From positions 571,001 through 635,000 of the forward strand of contig JAUIRK010000928.1 of assembly GCA_030549495.1 (NCBI GenBank): a DNA stretch of 64,000 bases, written 5' to 3'. Made by a program: the position numbers and the translations under genes. This DNA is from Nectonema munidae. Lineage: Eukaryota > Nematomorpha > Nectonematoida > Nectonematidae. Shown piece by piece: positions 60,201 to 64,000 of this stretch. Under the pieces are notes generated by a model that made no database searches, was not told the DNA's origin, and saw only the letters and a program-made list of their open reading frames with translations. Positions within the stretch are counted from its first letter, which is position 1. Each line of letters starts with the position of its first letter.

Positions 60201-62587
60201 TAAGAAAACACCTGGAATGGTTTACAAAATTAAAAAAAATATTAATACTACAGTGGATCTATGGACAAAAATGTATACAACTTTTATTCATTAAGTATTG
60301 ATAACATAGGATCTAAGTGTTTGGATAAACTATGATATTTTTGGAGTTGAATATTCCTGTCACCTATTAAAAGATCCAAAAAGTAACATCACAAGGACGA
60401 AGGAATTTTCAATGCTTTTTTCTTCTTATTAATTCTTAAAATCATTTTTAAGAGCAACATTTTAGACTGGGTATAGTAAAGTGGTTTACCATATCATGAT
60501 TTGTACTGCTGGATATACAACTGATTTTAAAGACTATGGCGTTTGCTTTTTCACCTTACATATAATAAGTTCATTATGCTAACATTTATAATTTGGAGAT
60601 AGAATATAGTAAGATAATATGAAAAATGTTTTTAAAAAGAATATTTCGACTATTTATCGAAAAGATATTTGCTTACATCTTCATCACAAAATGTCGTTCC
60701 TTCTGTGTTTCCTTGACTTGAGTTGAAAAAGACGCATAGAGTCGAAATATTCTTTTTAAAAAAATTTATCATACTATATTTATCTTTAATATCTTCAATT
60801 ATTATCGGATTTGGATATTTTCCCTTCGACTCCGCAACCCGGCTTGAGAAGTATACCTTTTTCAAAAGCCAGTAATACCGTACTGACGTTTAGCTAATAC
60901 TTTTATACCAAAATTAACTGACAAGGGTTAATTTAAACCAAAAAAAAATTGAAACTGAAAAGTGTGTGAACGAAAATTGGCAAGAGGCATATAATATACC
61001 ATAAGCATATAGATTATAGATTAATCACTTGAAAACTATCTCTTCATTTTTATTCCTTCTATTTAACTTATATAACCCTCGGATACATTTCACAAACAAA
61101 TAGTTTTTGAAAATTTTCCGTCATTTAGACGTGAAAGTAAATATTTGCATATTTAGAACTATTTTGTAAGCAAGAAAAAGTCTATTGATTTTAAAGATAA
61201 TTAAAAAACAATTATAAAATACAATCATTACAATGAAAATTTGTGATCTTGGCAAATGAGTTTGGAACATTAGAAGATTCTCAATTTATAACATTAATTT
61301 TTACTCATCTTATCAACATGAAGAAAAATTAAAGATATAACAAAATTTTAAATCATTCGTATATTTTTATGATGTTAATCAACTTAAAAATCAAAACAAG
61401 AACAATAAATTATCATTTTGCTTCATGGTTTAATCATTGTATATGAAAACGCAATTGAATAAAAAAAAACAAGAAATAAACATGATACTATAGATGAGAC
61501 TGCAATTGAAATAATAACAAAAACTGTAAATAACTAATCATTTTATTTTTGTTATGAGGAAGCCTAAATGTTTTTCAATGATGGAAAAATTTGATTGACA
61601 TTTAATATCATTTAAATATGTCAGCAACACTACGAGTCAAAATGACCACAACAATTAAAAAAACACCATTACTAAATTAGGTATTTGTCAAATTATAATT
61701 TTTAATTTTGATTTAAATGTTTCACTATTATAATGTGTAAAACAAATAATTTAAGGAATACTTGAAGTATTTCACATTATTATATGTTAATTGGGGTCAT
61801 TTTGATAACGAATATGTATCCGAGGGATAAATATTATATATAATTATATTAAACTTATATTATTATTATATAATAAATTTTCCATTTATCTCAATTTTAT
61901 TAGGCACTATGTTTCTAAAGTTACGGTGAGGATTATCGACTTATACTAGGTATGTTCCTAAAAATGCGTTATAATTGGAATGCGGATTATCCACATTAGT
62001 GGATTAAACACGAGTGTTTATGGTATTCGTCATTAAAATTTAATTGATTAGCATAGTAGATACGTTTATCAAATATATATAGAAAAAGTAAAATAAAGGT
62101 AAAGGAGGTAGTTTTTTACTTAAAATACGAAACTCAAATATAATCCAACATAATATACTATTTTATTAGCAACTTTTCTGTATATTAAATTTTGTATCAA
62201 AAGCAATCCACGTAAAAATCTTGATCTGACTGTAAATAAAATATAAGATAAAACTTATAATATTATTTGGTTATAAAATAATTTCATTATAAAGTAGGAA
62301 GTATATTTATGGTTTACATTGAAGAGTCTGGTAGGAATCTTGTGTCATATTCTTGATTAAGATCTTGAACGTTAACATTCAAAAGTTCGACTTAAATGTT
62401 GCATAAAATAAATTGGTTGAATAATTTCCTATTAAAATCAATTTCATACCAACATCTCCGATTTTAAGCGATTTATAGTTTTGAAACACGTTCGGATGAC
62501 TACCCCAATAGGTGACATTTGTAAAGCAGGTAGGAGAATCACGTATAGTAAAAGAAAAACAACTCTTTGAAAGGCTTATTTCGTTTT
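45269..62587 (-). CDS. MEIOB: Meiosis-specific with OB domain-containing protein (MEIOB), partial
   Basis: Exons in transcript order: 62450-62587, 60677-60882, 59646-59825, 57899-57999, [one short exon of about 50 nt not found], 46986-47081, 45924-46030, 45710-45822 and 45269-45464. All have GT/AG borders and matching phases. MEIOB (hold'em in Drosophila) is an RPA1-like OB-fold protein that binds ssDNA with SPATA22 during meiotic recombination. Matches to the vertebrate protein: SFTIRDSPTCFTNVTYWG (human SFTIRDSPAHFVNAASWG); LIHTPIKY and VLAIVKE; LTLFDDSCQSFSLTW; LFASDLKIQYDSF (human IFASDVRINFDKF); TILTYDPDIDQAALL; a zinc-ribbon-like CNEC with CTTKLC; and DISDITGTLTNCQI (human DLTDHTGTLHSCSL). 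The 5' end lies beyond the window. The second exon has about 35 residues more than expected, overlapping a foldback. Introns hold at least seven transposons. Confidence 0.85.
46257..46475 (+). repeat. 219-bp direct repeat, copy 2
   Basis: About 98% identical to 43423-43641. Lies in the MEIOB intron upstream of the exon at 45924-46030, so the two copies bracket the three last well-supported MEIOB exons. Confidence 0.92.
47219..47375 (-). mobile_element. 5'-truncated LINE (CR1-like) 3' end
   Basis: The minus strand encodes TVKEFEKKLDEFWKD, the end of a CR1/Jockey-type protein. It is followed by a 3' UTR resembling that at 40045-40335 (TTAATAAACTTATGTTATG) and a short TTATG repeat tail. Lies between a MEIOB exon and the Tigger element. 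Confidence 0.65.
48021..50313 (-). mobile_element. Unclassified TIR transposon nested in Tigger
   Basis: 2293 bp. The left end reads TGTAACACAATTTTTGTTCC then CA. The right end, reverse-complemented, reads TGTAACA, a long A/T run, then TTTGTTCCCA. So the ends are inverted repeats differing mainly in the length of the A/T run. Removing this interval rejoins the Tigger frame as GFTYHY plus VNQVLPQEEN, which fixes the borders to within a few bases. I cannot see a clear target-site duplication. It carries a single long gene (48285-49972). A decayed relative is at 6690-7030. Confidence 0.75.
48285..49972 (-). CDS. Unclassified transposon-borne protein, possible RNase H-like transposase
   Basis: About 560 residues. 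The first 80 codons (from ATG 49972) and the rest lie in different frames, joined near 49740 at an A-run, so one frame change is present. Visible features: paired Cys at the N-terminus (CFIC and CQNC around a YYKYFGVHV segment); WFEPTDHLTNCFFCL, another CxxC; LFIDSSTTSLK with an Asp at the end of a predicted strand; VIGDFKIIAFL followed by CFLCLWD; PPLHIKLGLMKQFVKALD; and near the C-terminus EEQGERFHQDVKEIERRYQG and NMMGDYIW. I recall very similar unnamed proteins being frequent in arthropod and cnidarian genomes, but I know no accepted transposase superfamily for them. The spaced Asp/Asp/Glu plus TIRs suggest a DDE-type enzyme (inference). A domesticated host gene is unlikely given the nested position and the second decayed copy. 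Confidence 0.7.
52868..55642 (+). mobile_element. hAT transposon (ZMYM1-like/TTF zinc finger subgroup), decayed
   Basis: 2775 bp in a MEIOB intron, antisense to MEIOB. The left end starts CAGGGACTATGATAGGGGGT; the right end, reverse-complemented, starts CAGGGCCTCCAAGAG. TGTTCCGGGCCC on the left is partly mirrored by GGAACAAAACCC near the right end. Flanks ACAGTATC and ACATTATC (52860-52867 and 55643-55650) match at 7 of 8 positions. Confidence 0.88.
53077..55354 (+). pseudogene. hAT transposase (ZMYM1-like), interrupted
   Basis: Starts MAETTRKKDKISKAKKG. It then has a TTF-type zinc finger (KFIVWSQVKQALYCLSCRLF with HKKCY), catalytic-domain pieces (ASKYYAVIVDSTPDSSHAEQ, IGCSLNRMSDTRWSVR), and an intact-looking C-terminal dimerisation region (TVTSGERSFSKLKLVKNYLR then PTMSQTRL). 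Breaks seen: in-frame stops after PNNLD (about 53476) and after IESLL (about 53773), further stops near 54180, frame changes around 53900 and 54290, and loss of the segment around the expected YDNGxxM motif. It cannot encode a working enzyme. Confidence 0.88.
56123..56945 (+). pseudogene. Tc1/mariner-superfamily transposase relic
   Basis: Starts MVWTGAHRAFVVETFLKNCE. It continues AHYMLGRNGAVPVRKSIL after an in-frame stop, then in another frame NRTVRRILRTDLQFHSYKI and LTSDEAHFHLSGCLNK, where the Asp is the first catalytic residue. It ends with VMENFRNRLRQCI. The part that should hold the second and third catalytic residues is missing (internal deletion around 56770), so it is dead. Terminal repeats were not found. 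Lies in a MEIOB intron, antisense. Confidence 0.85.
57378..57658. mobile_element. hAT-type MITE, family shared with 12471-12723
   Basis: 281 bp, the reverse-oriented relative of 12471-12723. Right end, reverse-complemented, starts CAGGGATCGGCAAACTTTTT; left end is CGGGGGTGGGCAAAGTGG. Flanked by a perfect 8-bp duplication AACTATAT (57370-57377 and 57659-57666). In a MEIOB intron. Confidence 0.88.
58673..59263 (+). mobile_element. hAT-like element, internally deleted
   Basis: Ends CAAGGTTCCCTCTAAGCTGC and, reverse-complemented, CAATGTTCCCACAAATTTTT, with GCGCA(G/A) repeats inside both ends. CTCTATAG lies on both sides (58665-58672 and 59264-59271), leaving two extra bases on the right. About 40 codons of a transposase-like C-terminus remain open on the plus strand (NLDEVYKEWKKQKIDVKKF then a stop). 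In the MEIOB intron between the exons at 57899-57999 and 59646-59825. Confidence 0.7.
60629..60762. repeat. Perfect 23-bp inverted repeat spanning a MEIOB splice donor
   Basis: Arms 60629-60651 and 60740-60762 (TTTTTAAAAAGAATATTTCG then ACT, and its complement) with an 88-base loop. Weaker pairing continues outward for about 20 bases. The right arm lies in the MEIOB exon 60677-60882 and the left arm in the following intron, so the donor GT at 60675-60676 falls in the loop. Confidence 0.9.
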
Positions 62588-62589
62588 CT

Positions 62590-64000
62590 AAAACAAAAAA
62601 ATAGTGAGGCAAATAAATTGAATACAAATGTAAGTGGTACAAGTGTAAGATGGTACAAGTATAGGATGGTGCAAAGTAATAGGGAACCGTTATATATAAG
62701 TACAAGCTGCCATAAAAGTAGAAAAATATATCAATATCTTCCCGAAACCTTTTAAGGTTGAACTAAGGAGAGACAAAAATGTTTTGAAAGGATGATATTG
62801 TACAACACTTTTGATTAAACATACTATTGTGGTTTAAGGGATTGAAATTGCCAAATAAGTTTTAATCTTAAAAAAGTGTAAGACTTTCAGGTTATACAGA
62901 TACCTTTTAAAATTTCATAAAAATTAAAAAAAAACTCTAGAAAAATCACTCTAATAAAAGTTTAAAAGGCAGTCTTGTTGTATCAAATATTTCATTCCAA
63001 ATTTTTGATACGATGTTTAGTCTACACAGAGGTTAAAAACTTACTGTATCAGTGTTTTCTTTATCATAACTTCTGCATAGACAAAAAATCGTATTAAAAA
63101 TTTAGAATGAAATATATAAATAAAACAAAACTGATTTCTGAGTATTTACCTTTTAAGCTTTTATTTTTCAATAAAATTTTGCCCGCGACTTAATGTATTT
63201 AATTTGCTTAAATTAACTTGATAAATTTAAAATGTTCCAAATATCGTTTGAACAAGTTTTTGTCAAAAAACAACAAAGAGAACACATTGTTCACATTCTA
63301 ACATTTTTGTTTGTGGTTCTTGTTCATATGCAAATCATGCACAGAATTTGAGAAATAAAAAACTTTGTAACTTTTTTTTAATAAAACATTAATTTTTTAT
63401 TGTTTTTAAATTTGAGTTCAAAATAATCGGTAGTAGAGAATTGACCGGTGGAGTAATAAACGAAGAAATGCTGCAAAAATATAAGTTAAAAAAATACATT
63501 GTCAAAATGTTTTTAAACGCATTTTGAGGGCATTTTATTCAAAACAAATATACTTTTAGTGTTATGATGTTTTTAAATTTATTTACCGGTCAAATGAGCG
63601 GCTTAGTCGTCCTAGGGTTAACGGGCCATATGCGGACTGAGAACTCTTTTTTATCTTCCTAGCTCAAATTTAGCGCATTTCATCTCATCGTCAGTTTTAA
63701 CTGGCGCATATGATTTCTTAATTTTTATGTACTTTTATATCAATTTACCTCGTCAGATTTTTCTGAAAAAATGTGTTAAAATTGGAAGAATTTTATTGAA
63801 AAATATAAAAATATTTTTAGTAGACTTTTTAAAACTTCAGCTCAAAAATTTGAAATTTTTAAGTTTGAAAACAAAATTAAGTCCTATTTTTCAAAATTAA
63901 GTCCTATTTTTCAAAATTATTTTAAAAAAATGTTAAAAATCATTCGAAATAACAAAAGATCATTAAAATATTATATTTTTACTTAGGTAGTAGATTAAAT
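62590..64000. other. MEIOB upstream intron or flank, nothing recognised
   Basis: The first known MEIOB exon here begins in phase 1, so earlier coding exon(s) must exist. I could not identify them before the window ends. GC-richer words at 63590-63720 (GGTTAACGGGCCATATGCGG) may be part of a repeat. Confidence 0.4.

Noticed and set aside
1-64000. LTR retroelements, Polintons, CRISPR arrays, rRNA or tRNA genes
   Set aside because: No reverse transcriptase/integrase of LTR type, capsid-like or polymerase B gene, paired LTRs, spacer arrays or clear cloverleaf were found. Absence is by reading only, not by a profile search.

Overview
This is an AT-rich, intron- and transposon-rich nuclear segment of an animal. 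Introns follow GT-AG rules and the transposon mix (hAT, Tigger/pogo, mariner, TTAA-type MITEs, LINE tails) suggests an arthropod such as a crustacean or arachnid. That placement is an inference; no marker fixes the species. I saw nothing bacterial or organellar, and no LTR retroelement or Polinton.

Four host genes can be supported. (1) 5313-6086 (+) is a one-exon NSMCE1/Nse1 gene, the RING-like subunit of the SMC5/6 complex. (2) 12331-17024 (+) is a four-exon gene for a small secreted His/Gly/Asp/Lys-rich protein of 168 residues. It has a signal-peptide exon, three phase-matched downstream exons, a Lys-Arg site before the C-terminal segment, and an AATAAA signal. (3) 23944-42148 (+) is a nine-exon gene for a divergent membrane-anchored relative of alpha-L-fucosidase (GH29), 481 residues, with every splice phase consistent. 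(4) 45269-62587 (-) contains eight phase-compatible exons of MEIOB (hold'em), the meiotic OB-fold ssDNA-binding protein. Its first exon lies beyond the window, one short internal exon was not found, and a possible last exon is at 44044-44158. Genes 3 and 4 point toward each other.

Layout: 1-5.3 kb, non-coding with MITEs; 5.3-6.1 NSMCE1; 6.2-10.4 repeats and a decayed transposon copy; 10.5-11.0 a GC-richer island with a good splice donor, possibly the 5' exon of gene 2; 12.3-17.2 the His-rich gene; 17.2-23.9 intergenic, with a 7-copy 23-bp tandem repeat; 23.9-42.1 the GH29-like gene, whose introns hold MITEs, a hAT element with perfect target-site duplications, a LINE tail and a SINE-like sequence; 42.2-64.0 MEIOB, whose introns hold a Tigger, a hAT, a mariner relic, MITEs and a LINE tail.

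The most unusual object is at 48021-50313. This 2.3-kb element has terminal inverted repeats beginning TGTAACA and carries one long gene for a Cys- and Asp-bearing protein that I cannot place in a named transposase superfamily. It sits inside the Tigger transposase gene, and a decayed relative lies at about 6.7 kb, so it is probably a little-described DNA transposon. Also notable are a foldback that would put a MEIOB 5' splice site in a hairpin loop, and the GH29-like protein that keeps a candidate nucleophile Asp but lacks the usual His-His motif.
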